This document shows, one piece after another, positions 26,180 through 35,556 of a DNA stretch of 64,000 bases. This DNA comes from Pseudacidovorax intermedius (GTDB lineage Bacteria > Pseudomonadota > Gammaproteobacteria > Burkholderiales > Burkholderiaceae_C): the NCBI RefSeq assembly GCF_003350475.1, contig NZ_QQAV01000005.1, positions 248,001 through 312,000 on the forward strand, given 5' to 3'. A program made the position numbers and the translations under genes. Position 1 is the first letter of the stretch. Each line of letters starts with the position of its first letter. The notes under the pieces were generated by a model, which saw only the letters and a list, made by a program, of their open reading frames with translations, was not told where the DNA came from and did no database searches.

Positions 26180-27217
26180 ATGCAAGCCCTGAGAAAGACC
26201 CGCGCCGCGGCTGGCCTCGAACTGGTGGAGGTGCCTGTGCCACGGGCCGCCGATGTGCGGGACGGGGAGGTGTTGGTGCGCGTGCATGCCGCCGGCATCT
26301 GCGGCAGCGATCTGCACGTCGACGACTGGACCTCCAGCTACACCTTCATCGCCCCATCGTTGCCCGTCACCATCGGCCACGAGTTCGTGGGCGTGGCACA
26401 GGCCGGGCCGCTGGCCGGCCGCCGCGTGGTGGTACGGCCTTCGGTGACCTGCGGCGTGTGCGCGGCCTGCACCGCCGGCGAGTTCGACCGCTGCGAGCAG
26501 CGCCGCGGCATCGGCATGACGCGCGACGGCGCCTTCGCGGCCTGGGTGCGCGTTCCGCAGCGCAACTGCGTGCCCGTGCCCGATGGCGTGAGCGACGAAC
26601 TGGCCGCGCTGACGGAGCCGCTGACCATCTCGATGCAGGCCCTGCGCATCGCCGGCGACGTGAAGGGGGCGCGCGTGCTGGTGATGGGCCCGGGCACCAT
26701 CGGCCAGGGCATTGCGGCTCTGGCGCGGCGGGCCGGCGCGGCGCAGGTGGTGGTCAGTGGCTTCGACGATGCCGTGCGCCTTGAGGCGCTGCAGCGCATG
26801 GGCTTCACCCAGCAGGTGGACGTGGCCCGCGGCAGCCTGGCCGAGGGCGTCGCTGCGTTCATGGACGGCCAGCGCTTCGACGTGGTGTTCGAGGCCACCG
26901 GCGTGCCCGAGACCATCCAGGAGGCGCTGCCGCTGCTGCGCCGCAACGGCGTGGTCGTGGTCACGGGCATCCATGCCCGCCCGCTGACGCTGGATCTCAC
27001 CCCCCTGGTGCGCAACCAGCACCAGCTGCGCGGCTCCTTCCGGCCGCCGGAGTCGGACTGGCCGCTTGCCCTCGACCTGATGCAGGAACTCGCCCCGGTG
27101 CTCGAACCGATGGTGAGCCATGTGCTGCCCCTGTCGCAGGCGGCAGAGGGCTTTGCCCTGGCGCATGGCAAGAAGGCCTGCAAGGTGCTGCTGGCGCCGG
27201 AGCCTTCGGATGGCTGA
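26180..27217 (+). CDS. Zinc-dependent alcohol/polyol dehydrogenase (MDR family)
   Basis: A 345-residue medium-chain dehydrogenase. The catalytic zinc site shows GICGSDLHVDD (about 31-41) and GHEFVG. Structural zinc cysteines are in SVTCGVCAACTAGEFDRCEQR (about 89-109). The NAD(P) Rossmann motif is MGPGTIGQGIA. It resembles threonine/sorbitol/butanediol dehydrogenases; the substrate is unknown. It begins 22 bases after the Bug gene and overlaps the next gene by 8 bases. Confidence 0.9.
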   Translation: MQALRKTRAAAGLELVEVPVPRAADVRDGEVLVRVHAAGICGSDLHVDDWTSSYTFIAPSLPVTIGHEFVGVAQAGPLAGRRVVVRPSVTCGVCAACTAGEFDRCEQRRGIGMTRDGAFAAWVRVPQRNCVPVPDGVSDELAALTEPLTISMQALRIAGDVKGARVLVMGPGTIGQGIAALARRAGAAQVVVSGFDDAVRLEALQRMGFTQQVDVARGSLAEGVAAFMDGQRFDVVFEATGVPETIQEALPLLRRNGVVVVTGIHARPLTLDLTPLVRNQHQLRGSFRPPESDWPLALDLMQELAPVLEPMVSHVLPLSQAAEGFALAHGKKACKVLLAPEPSDG

Positions 27218-27794
27218 GTGGCTCGCGGGCGCGGGCGCGCTGCTGGCGTTGTGGAACGACGTCGACCCGGAGGTGGAGGCGCCGTACGAGGACTGGCATG
27301 CCAACGAGCATGTGCCCGAGCGGCTGACCGTCCCCGGCATCCTCGACGCGCGCCGCTATGCGGCCATGGCGCCGGCATCGCGGCCGCGCTACCTCACGCT
27401 GTATGCGCTGGCCTCGGCCGAGGTGCTGGACAGTGCGGCATACCGGTATCTGCTGGGCCATCCCACGCCGGCCAGCGCGCGGATGCGGCCGCACCTGAGG
27501 AATGTCGCGCGCTGGGTATGCCGGCTGCACCACGTGGCGCCGGCGTGGCCGGAAGGACCGGTGCATGTCCGTACCTCCGGCGATGCCGCGACGATGCCGA
27601 CGTCTGCGTCGCCATCGCTGCTCGTGGCCGAACACCTGCCGCAGGCACCGGGCCTGCCGTGGATGGCGCCGGGCCAGGCCTCCAAGGTCGAGGGTCGCTG
27701 GCTGATGGTGCGCGATAGTGCGTCGGCGCCATTGGCCGGCGACGAGGACCGCTGCCGCCCCCTGCCGGTGCGGCGCGCGCGAATAGCGCATTGA
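27210..27794 (+). CDS. Dimeric alpha-beta barrel (EthD-like) protein
   Basis: A 194-residue protein. The first half has the pattern of dimeric ferredoxin-like barrels (ALLALWNDVDPEVEAPYEDWHANEHVPERLTVPGILDARRY), as in EthD-type and hydroxylase accessory proteins. The second half is a divergent repeat. Its ATG is inside the end of the dehydrogenase gene (ATGGCTGA overlap), so it is the third gene of that operon and may act on the same substrate. The function is not known. Confidence 0.7.
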   Translation: MAEWLAGAGALLALWNDVDPEVEAPYEDWHANEHVPERLTVPGILDARRYAAMAPASRPRYLTLYALASAEVLDSAAYRYLLGHPTPASARMRPHLRNVARWVCRLHHVAPAWPEGPVHVRTSGDAATMPTSASPSLLVAEHLPQAPGLPWMAPGQASKVEGRWLMVRDSASAPLAGDEDRCRPLPVRRARIAH

Positions 27795-28040
27795 GCGTCC
27801 AGCGCCGCCAAAGCCCTTGAGCCGCGCCGGCCTTGTGCGGGCCGTGCCGGGACGCTCGCTAGACTGGTACGAGATGACCAGCGACTCTTCCGAGCCTCCC
27901 AGTCCGCGGCTGGCCTTCGCCAGCTCCTGCGCGCCCCGCACGCGTGCCTTCCCCGATCCCGCCGCCTCGCCCTGCCGCACCTCCCTGACGGGTGCGCCGC
28001 ATGCGGCACGGCTGCACTGCCCACGCGCGCAGGGGCACCG

Positions 28041-29618
28041 ATGATCGAACTCTTCAGCGATCCGGCCGTCTGGGCCGGCCTGCTCACGCTGGTGGTGCTG
28101 GAGATCGTCCTCGGCATCGACAACCTGATCTTCATCGCGATCCTGGCCGAGAAGCTGCCGCCCCACCAGCGGGACCGGGCGCGCGTCATCGGCCTGTCGC
28201 TCGCGCTCGTCATGCGCCTGGGCCTGCTGTCGGTCATCTCGTGGATGGTCACGCTCACGCGGCCGCTGTTCTCGCTCGGGCCGCTCTCGTTCTCGGGCCG
28301 CGACCTGATCCTGCTGTCCGGTGGCTTGTTCCTGCTGTTCAAGGCCACCTCCGAGCTGCACGAGCGGCTCGAAGGTGCCGAGCACCAGGTCGCCACCAAC
28401 CCCGTCTATGCGGGCTTCTGGCTGGTTGTCGCGCAGATCGTGGTGCTCGACGCCGTGTTCTCGCTCGATGCCGTGATCACCGCCGTCGGCATGGTGGGCG
28501 ACCTGCCCGTGATGATGGCCGCCGTCGTCATCTCCATCGGCGTGATGCTGCTGGCGGCCAAGCCCCTCACGCGCTTCGTCAACGCGCATCCCACGGTAGT
28601 GGTGCTGTGCCTGAGCTTCCTGCTCATGATCGGCCTCAGCCTGGTGGCGGAGGGCTTCGGCTTCCACCTGCCCAAGGGCTACCTGTATGCGGCCATCGGC
28701 TTCTCGATCCTCATCGAGCTGCTCAACCAATTGGCGCGGCGCAACCAGGCGCGGCAGCAGGCCCTGCGGCCCTTGCGCGAGCGCACGGCCGAGTCGGTGC
28801 TGCGGCTGCTGGGTGGTGGCCGGCGTCTGCAGGCGGCCTCGACGTCGGCCGGCGATGCGCAGGCGCCGGCCGATGCCCCGGCGTTCGCGCCGGAAGAGCG
28901 CCACATGGTCAGCGGCGTACTCTCGCTTGCGGAGCGCACGGCGCGCAGCATCATGACGCCGCGCTCGGATGTGTCCTGGATCGATCTCGAGGAGTCGCCC
29001 GACGCAGTGCGCGAGCGTCTGCTGGGCTCACCGCACAGCCTGCTGCCGGTGTGCCGCGGCAGTCTGGATCAGGTCGTCGGCGTCGGACGGGCGACCGAGT
29101 TGCTCGCGACGCTGGTGGCGCAGGGCCGCATCGACGAGCAGGGCGCACACATGCGCGTACCGCTGTACCTGCCGGAAAGTGCCAGCGTCACCCACACCAT
29201 CGATGTCCTGCGCAAGGCCAAGGGCCAGCTGGTGCTGGTCAATGACGAATACGGGCTGCTCAAGGGCCTGCTCACACCCTTCGATGTGCTCGAAGCCATC
29301 GCGGGCGAGTTTCCCGACGAGGACGAGTTGCCGGAGATCGAGCGCCTCGAGGCGGGCGCCTGGCGTGTCGCCGGCACTGCCGACATCCATCAGCTCGAGC
29401 GGATGCTGGAGACTGAAGGGCTGGTGAGCGATGACGACAGCTACACCTCGTTGGCGGGCTATCTGCTTTCACGGCTGGGTCGCATGCCGAGCACCGGCGA
29501 GGTGCTCATCCACGACGGATGGCAGATGCAGGTGCTCGACGTGGACGGCCAGCGCATCCGTGCGGTGCGCATCGAGCCGGCGGCGGATGAGACGCGGGCT
29601 CACGCCCCCTCGGCCTGA
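28041..29618 (+). CDS. TerC-family membrane protein with CBS and CorC_HlyC domains
   Basis: A 525-residue YoaE/YegH-type protein. The TerC part has about seven helices (residues 1-240) with the signature acidic motifs [23 protein letters not shown] and [21 protein letters not shown]. Then come a cytosolic CBS pair (about 290-415, [27 protein letters not shown]) and a CorC_HlyC domain (about 435-515). Likely a metal ion exporter or loader. The 3' end overlaps the convergent UPF0104 gene by 19 bases. Confidence 0.9.
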   Translation: MIELFSDPAVWAGLLTLVVLEIVLGIDNLIFIAILAEKLPPHQRDRARVIGLSLALVMRLGLLSVISWMVTLTRPLFSLGPLSFSGRDLILLSGGLFLLFKATSELHERLEGAEHQVATNPVYAGFWLVVAQIVVLDAVFSLDAVITAVGMVGDLPVMMAAVVISIGVMLLAAKPLTRFVNAHPTVVVLCLSFLLMIGLSLVAEGFGFHLPKGYLYAAIGFSILIELLNQLARRNQARQQALRPLRERTAESVLRLLGGGRRLQAASTSAGDAQAPADAPAFAPEERHMVSGVLSLAERTARSIMTPRSDVSWIDLEESPDAVRERLLGSPHSLLPVCRGSLDQVVGVGRATELLATLVAQGRIDEQGAHMRVPLYLPESASVTHTIDVLRKAKGQLVLVNDEYGLLKGLLTPFDVLEAIAGEFPDEDELPEIERLEAGAWRVAGTADIHQLERMLETEGLVSDDDSYTSLAGYLLSRLGRMPSTGEVLIHDGWQMQVLDVDGQRIRAVRIEPAADETRAHAPSA

Positions 29619-30640
29619 CCTGCATTCGGATCGGCGGTCTTCTCCAGGTACACATAGAGCCCCAGCGCGATCGCCAGCGGCAGCAGGTAGTAGAGGGCGC
29701 GGTAGGCCAGCACCGCGCCCATCAGCTTGCCCTGCGGCACCTGGCCCGACAACAGGGCGAGGTACACGGCCTCCAGCACGCCCAGGCCCGCTGGGATCGG
29801 CACGCACACGCCCACCACCGACGCCGCCAGCAGCACGCCAAGCACGTGGGCATAGGACACACTGCCCCCCAGCAACAGATACATCAGGGTGCCCATCAGG
29901 CACCAGTTGCTCGCGGAAAGTGCCAGCTGCACCAGAGCGAGGCGCGGCGTGGGCAGGTGGACCGACTTGCCGCGCACCTTCCAGGTGGCACCGTGCCAGC
30001 GCAGGCAGGCGCCCAGGTACGCCACCGGCAGCAGCATCAGCCCGATGCCGATGATCTGCAGCATGCCGTTGGACAGTGGCACTGACGTCGGCAGCTTGAG
30101 CATGCCGGACGCGAAGAGGCCGCCCGCCACCAGCCCGTAGCCCAGCCAGTTGGTGCTCAGGCTCATGGCGATGATCTGACCCACCTTGGTCTCGTCCAGC
30201 CCGTCGCGCGCATAGAGCCGCGCGCGCAGCGCCACGCCGCCGACCAGCGACCCGAGGTTGAGGTTGAAGCCGTAGCTCGCCACGGCGATGGCCCAGGTCC
30301 GCATCACCGGCAGGCCGTGTTTGGTGTGATGTCGTCCGGTGAGGTCGAAGCACCCATACAGCGCATGGCTGGCCAGCGCGAGGATCGATGCCTCCAAAAG
30401 CACGGTGCCGGGATAGCGCTTGAGCGCAGCCCATGCGCCGGCCCAGTCGACCTTGTGCGCGTGGGAGATGAGCATGGCCAACACCAACAGCCCGAGTGCG
30501 GGCACTGCCCAGCGCCTGATCGTGGGCCACAGGCGTGACCAACGGGAGCGTTGGGCGGGCGCATCCTGTTCATCCTCAGCGCGTGCCGCTGTGCGGGGGG
30601 AAGAGCTGGCCATCATCAGCGGCGCGTCGGTGTCTTGCAT
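29600..30640 (-). CDS. UPF0104 / LPG-synthase-type integral membrane protein (YbhN-like)
   Basis: A 346-residue polytopic protein with about eight helices and motifs of the lysylphosphatidylglycerol-synthase membrane domain: [26 protein letters not shown] (about 128-153) and [18 protein letters not shown] near 285. The catalytic aminoacyl-transfer domain of MprF is absent, so it is likelier a lipid or prenol transport relative. The start at 30640 or the MM at 30616/30613 are possible. Convergent with the TerC gene, overlapping by 19 bases. Confidence 0.85.
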   Translation of the reverse strand: MQDTDAPLMMASSSPRTAARAEDEQDAPAQRSRWSRLWPTIRRWAVPALGLLVLAMLISHAHKVDWAGAWAALKRYPGTVLLEASILALASHALYGCFDLTGRHHTKHGLPVMRTWAIAVASYGFNLNLGSLVGGVALRARLYARDGLDETKVGQIIAMSLSTNWLGYGLVAGGLFASGMLKLPTSVPLSNGMLQIIGIGLMLLPVAYLGACLRWHGATWKVRGKSVHLPTPRLALVQLALSASNWCLMGTLMYLLLGGSVSYAHVLGVLLAASVVGVCVPIPAGLGVLEAVYLALLSGQVPQGKLMGAVLAYRALYYLLPLAIALGLYVYLEKTADPNAGQAEGA

Positions 30641-30719
30641 GGTGCGATGGTGCGAAGGGCGCGCGTCACCCCACGTCGGCGTCCAACATCGGCCGCTGTA
30701 GGCCGCCCGGATGCGTCGG

Positions 30720-30816
30720 CAGCGGGCTGGCCCGGATCCTGCTTGGAAACAGTGGTCTCCTCGCAGCACCCTTGCTGCGACTTCGCCCGGCGGCCTCACG
30801 GCCGACCGGGCTTTTT
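30720..30816 (+). ncRNA. Candidate small RNA ending in a terminator
   Basis: Two consecutive hairpins lie on the plus strand where there is no plus-strand gene: TCGCAGC/GCTGCGA (30761-30767, 30774-30780) and the strong stem at 30785-30811 followed by TTTTT. The nearest upstream plus-strand gene ends 1.2 kb away and is separated by an opposing gene, so read-through is a poor explanation. No promoter was recognised; the 5' end given is a guess. Confidence 0.3.
30785..30816 (+). terminator. Rho-independent terminator, plus strand
   Basis: GCCCGGCGGCC (30785-30795), loop TCAC, then GGCCGACCGGGC (30800-30811) and five T. This is a long GC stem with a small internal mismatch and a U-tract on the plus-strand transcript only. 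Confidence 0.75.
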
Positions 30817-30892
30817 CATGCCAGCGAATGCCAGCGTGGCTCACGCGGATCCCAGGGGCCGCGCCGCGCCCGGCGCTGGCCACCGCCACACC

Positions 30893-31483
30893 TCAGGAAC
30901 GCGGTGCGGCCTTGTCGAGTGCCTGCAGCAGTGCTCGCCGGTCATCCGCCGCGCGGCGGGCGAGGGCGGCAACCGCCTGGTGCTCCGCCGATTCCGCGGA
31001 GTCGCTGAACACGCGCACCTGCTCTTCCAACAGGGCGCGCACGGTGCGCACCATGTCGCGGTCGAAGGTGGCGCCCTTGCTCTCGGCGACGCGGTCGACC
31101 ATCCGGCGGGATGCCTCCGACATGTCCAGCGGAAGGTTGGTCTTGTGGCGCTCTGCATAGTCCGTCATGTCGCGGTAGAGCGCGTCGGACTTCTTCTCCA
31201 GCGATGCCGCCCATTCCCGCAAGGCCGGCTTCTGGAAGCGTCGCTGGCCCAGTTTGCCGATCTCGCGGTCGCGCACGATGAGCCCGCCGGCGGAGCGCAG
31301 GAACACGCGGTCGCCGTTGCTCATGTCGCCACGCAGCGTGGCGTCGTCGGGGTCCTTGCTGTTGGGTTGGGCCTGGGCGGCCGAGAAGGCGGTACCGGTA
31401 CAGCCGGCCGCGACAAGCACCAGAAGTCGACGCCGGTCGGGGCGATGGGGGGAGGAAGGCGAGACGAAGAGAGGCTGACGCAT
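30893..31483 (-). CDS. DUF4142 exported protein, second copy
   Basis: A 196-residue protein. The N-terminus (RRRLLVLVAAGCTGTAFSAAQAQP) is a signal peptide, possibly with a lipobox-like AAGC. The helical domain (about 55-190) keeps the DUF4142 pattern DRVFLRSAGGLIVRDREIGKLGQ, REWAASLEKKSDALYRDM, ending in a long helix. It is a diverged paralogue of the protein at 5387-6001. The start at 31483 was chosen because the signal peptide follows it. Function unknown. Confidence 0.7.
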   Translation of the reverse strand: MRQPLFVSPSSPHRPDRRRLLVLVAAGCTGTAFSAAQAQPNSKDPDDATLRGDMSNGDRVFLRSAGGLIVRDREIGKLGQRRFQKPALREWAASLEKKSDALYRDMTDYAERHKTNLPLDMSEASRRMVDRVAESKGATFDRDMVRTVRALLEEQVRVFSDSAESAEHQAVAALARRAADDRRALLQALDKAAPRS

Positions 31484-31640
31484 GGCACTGGACGTGAACG
31501 GGATGGCAATGCGCCAAGCATCGGCGCAGCGGCGCGCCACCACGCTGCGCCTTCGCACCCAAGCGACGTAGGACCGGTCAGCACGTGACCGGTTGTCCGC
31601 GTCCGACGTGCGCCCCGCCGTGGGTCATCGCAGAAGCGAG

Positions 31641-33152
31641 TCAGGCCTCCACGAACGCCTCCTCGCGCCGGGATCGCACGGCGGGCATGAGCACGATGAC
31701 GACCAGCACAATGGCGGCAACCAGCAGTCCGGCCGAGATGGGCCGCGTGACCAGCACGCCCCAGTCGCCGCGCGACAGCAGCAGCGCGCGCCGCAGGTTT
31801 TCCTCCATCATCGGCCCCAGGATCAGGCCCAGCAGCAGTGGCGCCGGCTCGCAGCCCAGCTTTATGAAGCCATAGCCGATGACGCCGAAGACGGCCACCA
31901 TCCAGATGTCGAAGGTGTTGTTGTTGGTCGAGTACACGCCCACCGCGCAGAACAGCACGATCGCCGGGAACAGCCACTTGTAGGGAATCGACAGCAGCTT
32001 GATCCACATGCCGATGAGCGGCAGGTTCAGGATGATCAGCATCAGGTTGCCGATCCACATCGAGGCGATCAGGCCCCAGAACAGCTCGGGATTGCTGGTC
32101 ATCACCTGCGGACCGGGCTGGATGTTGTGGATGGTCATCGCGCCCACCATCAGGGCCATCACCGGATTGCCCGGGATGCCCAGCGTCAGCAGCGGGATGA
32201 AGGAGGTCTGCGCCCCGGCGTTGTTGGCCGACTCGGGGCCCGCCACGCCGCGGATGTTGCCTTTGCCGAACGGGATCTCGCCCGGCTTCAGGCGCAGCTT
32301 CTTCTCCAGCGTGTAAGAGGCGAAGGACGACAGCAGCGAGCCACCACCGGGCAGGATGCCGAGCGAGCAGCCCAGCGCCGTGCCCCGCAGCACGGCGGGC
32401 GTCATGCGCCTGAAGTCGTCCCGCGTGGGCCAGACGCCGTTGAGCTTGGCGGTGAATGCCTGGCGGTCTTCCTCGGGCTTGGCCAGGTTGGAGATGATCT
32501 CGCCGTAGCCGAAGATGCCCATGGCGATCGCGATGAAGCTGATGCCGTCGGTCAGCTCCGGGATGTCGAAGCTGTAGCGGGCCACGCCCGAGTTCACGTC
32601 CGTGCCTACCAGGCCCAGCAGCAGGCCCAGGATGATCATGCACACCGCCTTGAGCAGCGAGCCGGAGGCCAGCACCACGGCGCCGATCAGGCCCAGCACC
32701 ATCAGGCTGAAGTACTCGGCCGGGCCGAACTTGAAGGCCAGCTCGGTCAGCGGCGGCGCGAAGGCGGCGAGGATGACCGTGCCCACGCAGCCCGCGAAAA
32801 AGGAACCAAGCCCCGCCGCCGCGAGTGCCGGCCCGCCACGTCCCTGCTTGGCCATCTGATGGCCGTCGATCACGGTCACCACCGAGGCCGATTCCCCTGG
32901 CAGGTTCACCAGGATGGCGGTGGTCGAGCCGCCGTACTGCGAGCCGTAATAGATGCCGGCCAGCATGATGAGCGCGGCCACCGGGGGCAGCGCATAGGTG
33001 GCCGGCAGCAGCATGGCGATGGTGGCCACCGGCCCGATGCCGGGCAGCACGCCGATCAGCGTGCCCAGCAGGCAGCCGACGAAGGCATAGACGAGGTTCT
33101 GGAGCGTGAAGGCGGCTTCGAAGCCGAGCGCGAGGTGGTCGAGCAGTTCCAT
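31641..33152 (-). CDS. tctA: TctA large membrane subunit of tripartite tricarboxylate transporter
   Basis: A 503-residue protein with about twelve helices and the family hallmarks GTLIGVLPGIGPVATIAMLLP (about 31-51), YYGSQYGGSTTAILVNLPGE (about 68-87) and, after the midpoint, GCSLGILPGGGSLLSSFASY. It is the pore subunit that works with TctB and a periplasmic TctC/Bug receptor to import carboxylates. tctB lies 13 bases upstream; no receptor gene is in this operon. Confidence 0.95.
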   Translation of the reverse strand: MELLDHLALGFEAAFTLQNLVYAFVGCLLGTLIGVLPGIGPVATIAMLLPATYALPPVAALIMLAGIYYGSQYGGSTTAILVNLPGESASVVTVIDGHQMAKQGRGGPALAAAGLGSFFAGCVGTVILAAFAPPLTELAFKFGPAEYFSLMVLGLIGAVVLASGSLLKAVCMIILGLLLGLVGTDVNSGVARYSFDIPELTDGISFIAIAMGIFGYGEIISNLAKPEEDRQAFTAKLNGVWPTRDDFRRMTPAVLRGTALGCSLGILPGGGSLLSSFASYTLEKKLRLKPGEIPFGKGNIRGVAGPESANNAGAQTSFIPLLTLGIPGNPVMALMVGAMTIHNIQPGPQVMTSNPELFWGLIASMWIGNLMLIILNLPLIGMWIKLLSIPYKWLFPAIVLFCAVGVYSTNNNTFDIWMVAVFGVIGYGFIKLGCEPAPLLLGLILGPMMEENLRRALLLSRGDWGVLVTRPISAGLLVAAIVLVVIVLMPAVRSRREEAFVEA

Positions 33153-33165
33153 GGTGGGGTTGTCC

Positions 33166-33651
33166 TCAGCTGATGAAGGTCGGCCAGACCTGGAACTGCA
33201 GCTTCAGGCCGACGATGAACACCAGGTAGCTGCCGATGGCCAGCAGCGTGGCCAGGATGAGCGTGGTGCGGAAGGAATAGCTCGGGCCCGCGCGGCTGGC
33301 GATGAAGGTCAGCGCGTAGATGGCGAGCACCAGCCCCATGGCGGGCAACCCGATGCTCGGCAGGCCGCCCAGCAGCACGCCGAAGGCGAGGTTGGCGCAG
33401 ATGATGAGCGTCAGCGGCCGCCAGGCAATGGCGCCGATGCGGCCGTCGCTGCCATCGCCGCGTGCGAGCGAGCCGGCGATCACCAGCAGGCCGAGCAGTG
33501 CCAGCACGATGCCCAGCATGAGTGGAAAGTAGCCGGGGCCCATGCGGGCGGCGTCGCCCACGTTGTAGGAGGTGGCACCCATGGCGAACGCCGTGCCGAC
33601 GCCCGTGAACATGAGGCCGGAGAAAAAGTCCTTCTGGCTTTGGATCTTCAT
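33166..33651 (-). CDS. tctB: TctB small membrane subunit
   Basis: A 161-residue, four-helix protein beginning MKIQSQKDFFSGLMFTGVGTAFAMGATSYNVGDAARMGPGYFP, with the GPGYFP motif typical of TctB. It is required for TctA function. It is the first gene of tctBA, divergent from a MarR regulator; promoter and repeats lie in 33652-33881. Confidence 0.9.
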   Translation of the reverse strand: MKIQSQKDFFSGLMFTGVGTAFAMGATSYNVGDAARMGPGYFPLMLGIVLALLGLLVIAGSLARGDGSDGRIGAIAWRPLTLIICANLAFGVLLGGLPSIGLPAMGLVLAIYALTFIASRAGPSYSFRTTLILATLLAIGSYLVFIVGLKLQFQVWPTFIS

Positions 33652-33766
33652 GGCAATGGAGGTTGGAGAAGGCACGGCGGATGCGTGCTGGCGGGCGGTG
33701 CGTGCGCCCCGTTGGCGCAGCCTGGAGGGCGCGACGCACGTCGGCGACCCGTCAGTGCCGGGTCAG

Positions 33767-33804
33767 ATACATCATGGTATGAGCAAAAAATACATCACAT
33801 CATG
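33767..33804. promoter_or_regulatory. Repeat-containing divergent promoter of tctBA and marR
   Basis: ACATCATG occurs at 33769-33776 and 33797-33804 in direct repeat, and ATACATCA at 33767-33774 and 33790-33797. TCAT-GGT-ATGA (33772-33782) is a small inverted repeat. The stretch is A+T-rich, unlike its surroundings, and lies between the divergent tctB and MarR genes, so a MarR operator is likely. Confidence 0.45.
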
Positions 33805-33881
33805 AGTAATTACCCTTTCCAAACGCTCATGCGGGCGGCTCGTGCCTGGGGCTAAAGTGCCTCCATTTCGTGGGGGACCGA

Positions 33882-34352
33882 ATGAGTGAAGGATCGGCCG
33901 CGTCGGCGGCGGAAAAGCGCCGGCTCGAGGCGCTGTCGGAGTTCCGGTACCGGCTGCGCAACTTCCTGCGCTTCAGCGAGGACGCGGCGCGCGAGGAGGG
34001 CATCACCGTGCTGCACTACCAGCTGCTGCTGCACACGCAGGGCTTTGCCGGACGCGACTGGGCCACCGTGACCGAGATCGCTGAGCGGCTGCAGGCGCAG
34101 GTGCACGGCGTGGTGGCGCTGATCTCGCGCTGCGAGGAGGCGGGCCTGGTGCAGCGCAAGCCGGGGCGCACCGATCGTCGCCAGACGGAGGTGCACCTGT
34201 TGCCCAAGGGGCAGCGCAAGCTTCAGAAGCTGGCGGGCCAGCACCTGGGCCAGATCAGCGCGCTGGCCGAGGCCGTGCGGTTGGCGCAGGCCATTGCCGG
34301 CCCGGCCGAAGCGGGCGGGGCCCCGGCCTCCGAGGCGGCCGAAGCCTCCTAG
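33882..34352 (+). CDS. MarR-family regulator
   Basis: A 156-residue winged-helix dimeric regulator with the MarR core (about 20-125): LRNFLRFSEDAAREEGITVLHYQLLLH, TVTEIAERLQAQVHGVVALISRCEEAGLVQRKPGRTDRRQTEVHLLPKG. The ATG at 33882 follows GGGGGACC; a GTG 12 bases earlier is an alternative. Divergent from tctBA, which it probably represses. Confidence 0.88.
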   Translation: MSEGSAASAAEKRRLEALSEFRYRLRNFLRFSEDAAREEGITVLHYQLLLHTQGFAGRDWATVTEIAERLQAQVHGVVALISRCEEAGLVQRKPGRTDRRQTEVHLLPKGQRKLQKLAGQHLGQISALAEAVRLAQAIAGPAEAGGAPASEAAEAS

Positions 34353-34387
34353 CCCGTGCTGCCGCCCGGCGCAGGCGCAGTGGCGCT

Positions 34388-35284
34388 TCAGGGCGGCGAG
34401 GCAGCCGCCTGCCGTCCGAGCCACTCGCGAAATGCCCGCAGCGGCGGATAGCGCAACTGACTGCTGGCGCAGGCAAGGTAGTAGCTGCCGGCGCTGCCGC
34501 AGCGCAGATCGACGGCCGGCACCAGCTCGCCGCGGTCGAGCTCCGAGCGGATCAGGAACTCGGGCAGCAGCGCCACGCCCAGTCCCGCCGAGGCCGCCTG
34601 GGTGACGGTGGCGAATTGGTCGATGCGGGTGCCGGCCTCGTCGCCGGGCGCGAGGCCTTGCGCGGCGAACCAGTCCGTCCAGGCCTGGGGACGCGAATTC
34701 AGGTGCAGCAGCGGCGCGGCCCGCAGGTCGGCCGCTGCCGCGAAGCCGTAGTGCGCCTTGAGGGCGGGCGAGCAGGCCGGTACGACGGTCTCGCCGAACA
34801 GCAGGTCGAGTTCGGCCTGCGGCCAGTGCGCATGCCCGTAGTGGATCGCCGCATGCACGCCCTCCGCATCCAGGTCGAAAGGGTCGAGCCGTGTCACCAG
34901 GTTGAGCGTGATGCCGGGATTGGCGCGCATGAAGTCGGGCAGAAGCGGGGCCAGCCAGCGCGTGCCCACGGTCGGCAGGATGGCCAGGGTCAGGGTGCCG
35001 GCGCCGGGGTCGGCGCGCAGCTGCAGCGTGGCGTTGCCGATGGCCCGCAGCGCGTCGCGGATTTCCAGGGCGTACATCTCGCCGGCGGGCGTGAGCCGCA
35101 CCGTCTGGCGGTCGCGCGTGAAGAGCTCCACGCCGACGGCGTCTTCGAGCGCGCGGATCTGGCGGCTGATGGCGCTCTGGGTCAGATGGAGCTCGTGCGC
35201 CGCCGCGGTGAACTTCTGCAGGCGCGCGCAGGCTTCGAAGGCCACCAGCAGGCCCATCGACGGAAGATATTTACGGGAATTCAT
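34388..35284 (-). CDS. LysR-family regulator, GcvA-like
   Basis: A 298-residue regulator starting MNSRKYLPSMGLLVAFEACARLQKFTAAAHELHLTQSAISRQIRALEDAVG, the GcvA branch pattern. The effector domain covers about 90-290. It is divergent from the Bug receptor, hydroxyglutarate dehydrogenase and HglS-like operon and probably controls it through the TCATTC-N7-GAATGA site. Confidence 0.88.
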   Translation of the reverse strand: MNSRKYLPSMGLLVAFEACARLQKFTAAAHELHLTQSAISRQIRALEDAVGVELFTRDRQTVRLTPAGEMYALEIRDALRAIGNATLQLRADPGAGTLTLAILPTVGTRWLAPLLPDFMRANPGITLNLVTRLDPFDLDAEGVHAAIHYGHAHWPQAELDLLFGETVVPACSPALKAHYGFAAAADLRAAPLLHLNSRPQAWTDWFAAQGLAPGDEAGTRIDQFATVTQAASAGLGVALLPEFLIRSELDRGELVPAVDLRCGSAGSYYLACASSQLRYPPLRAFREWLGRQAAASPP

Positions 35285-35380
35285 GAGCGCGCGTGAGCGA
35301 GAGGCGGGATGCGGGCCGACCATCGCGTCTTCTGCCAAGCGGTCGCCCGAAAAGCGCGACGCCTGCAGGCATCGCCGGGA

Positions 35381-35399
35381 TCATTCTCAAACGGAATGA
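35381..35399. promoter_or_regulatory. Candidate LysR binding site (TCATTC-N7-GAATGA)
   Basis: A 6-base inverted repeat with 7-base centre in the 272-base divergent region between the GcvA-like LysR and the Bug receptor. The T-N11-A geometry is that of LysR sites. No other notable structure was seen in this intergenic stretch. Confidence 0.5.
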
Positions 35400-35556
35400 C
35401 GATCTTCCAAAACATTGATTGACGTCAAGGTGCGGTTTTCAGGACCATGCGCCCCCGACCTGCCCGCACGCTGCAGGTGCCATGCCTCGCATGACGCACC
35501 GCGGCCGACGGGGCTTCCGCCCCGCCGATGGGGCCCGAACACGGAGACTCCCTCTT

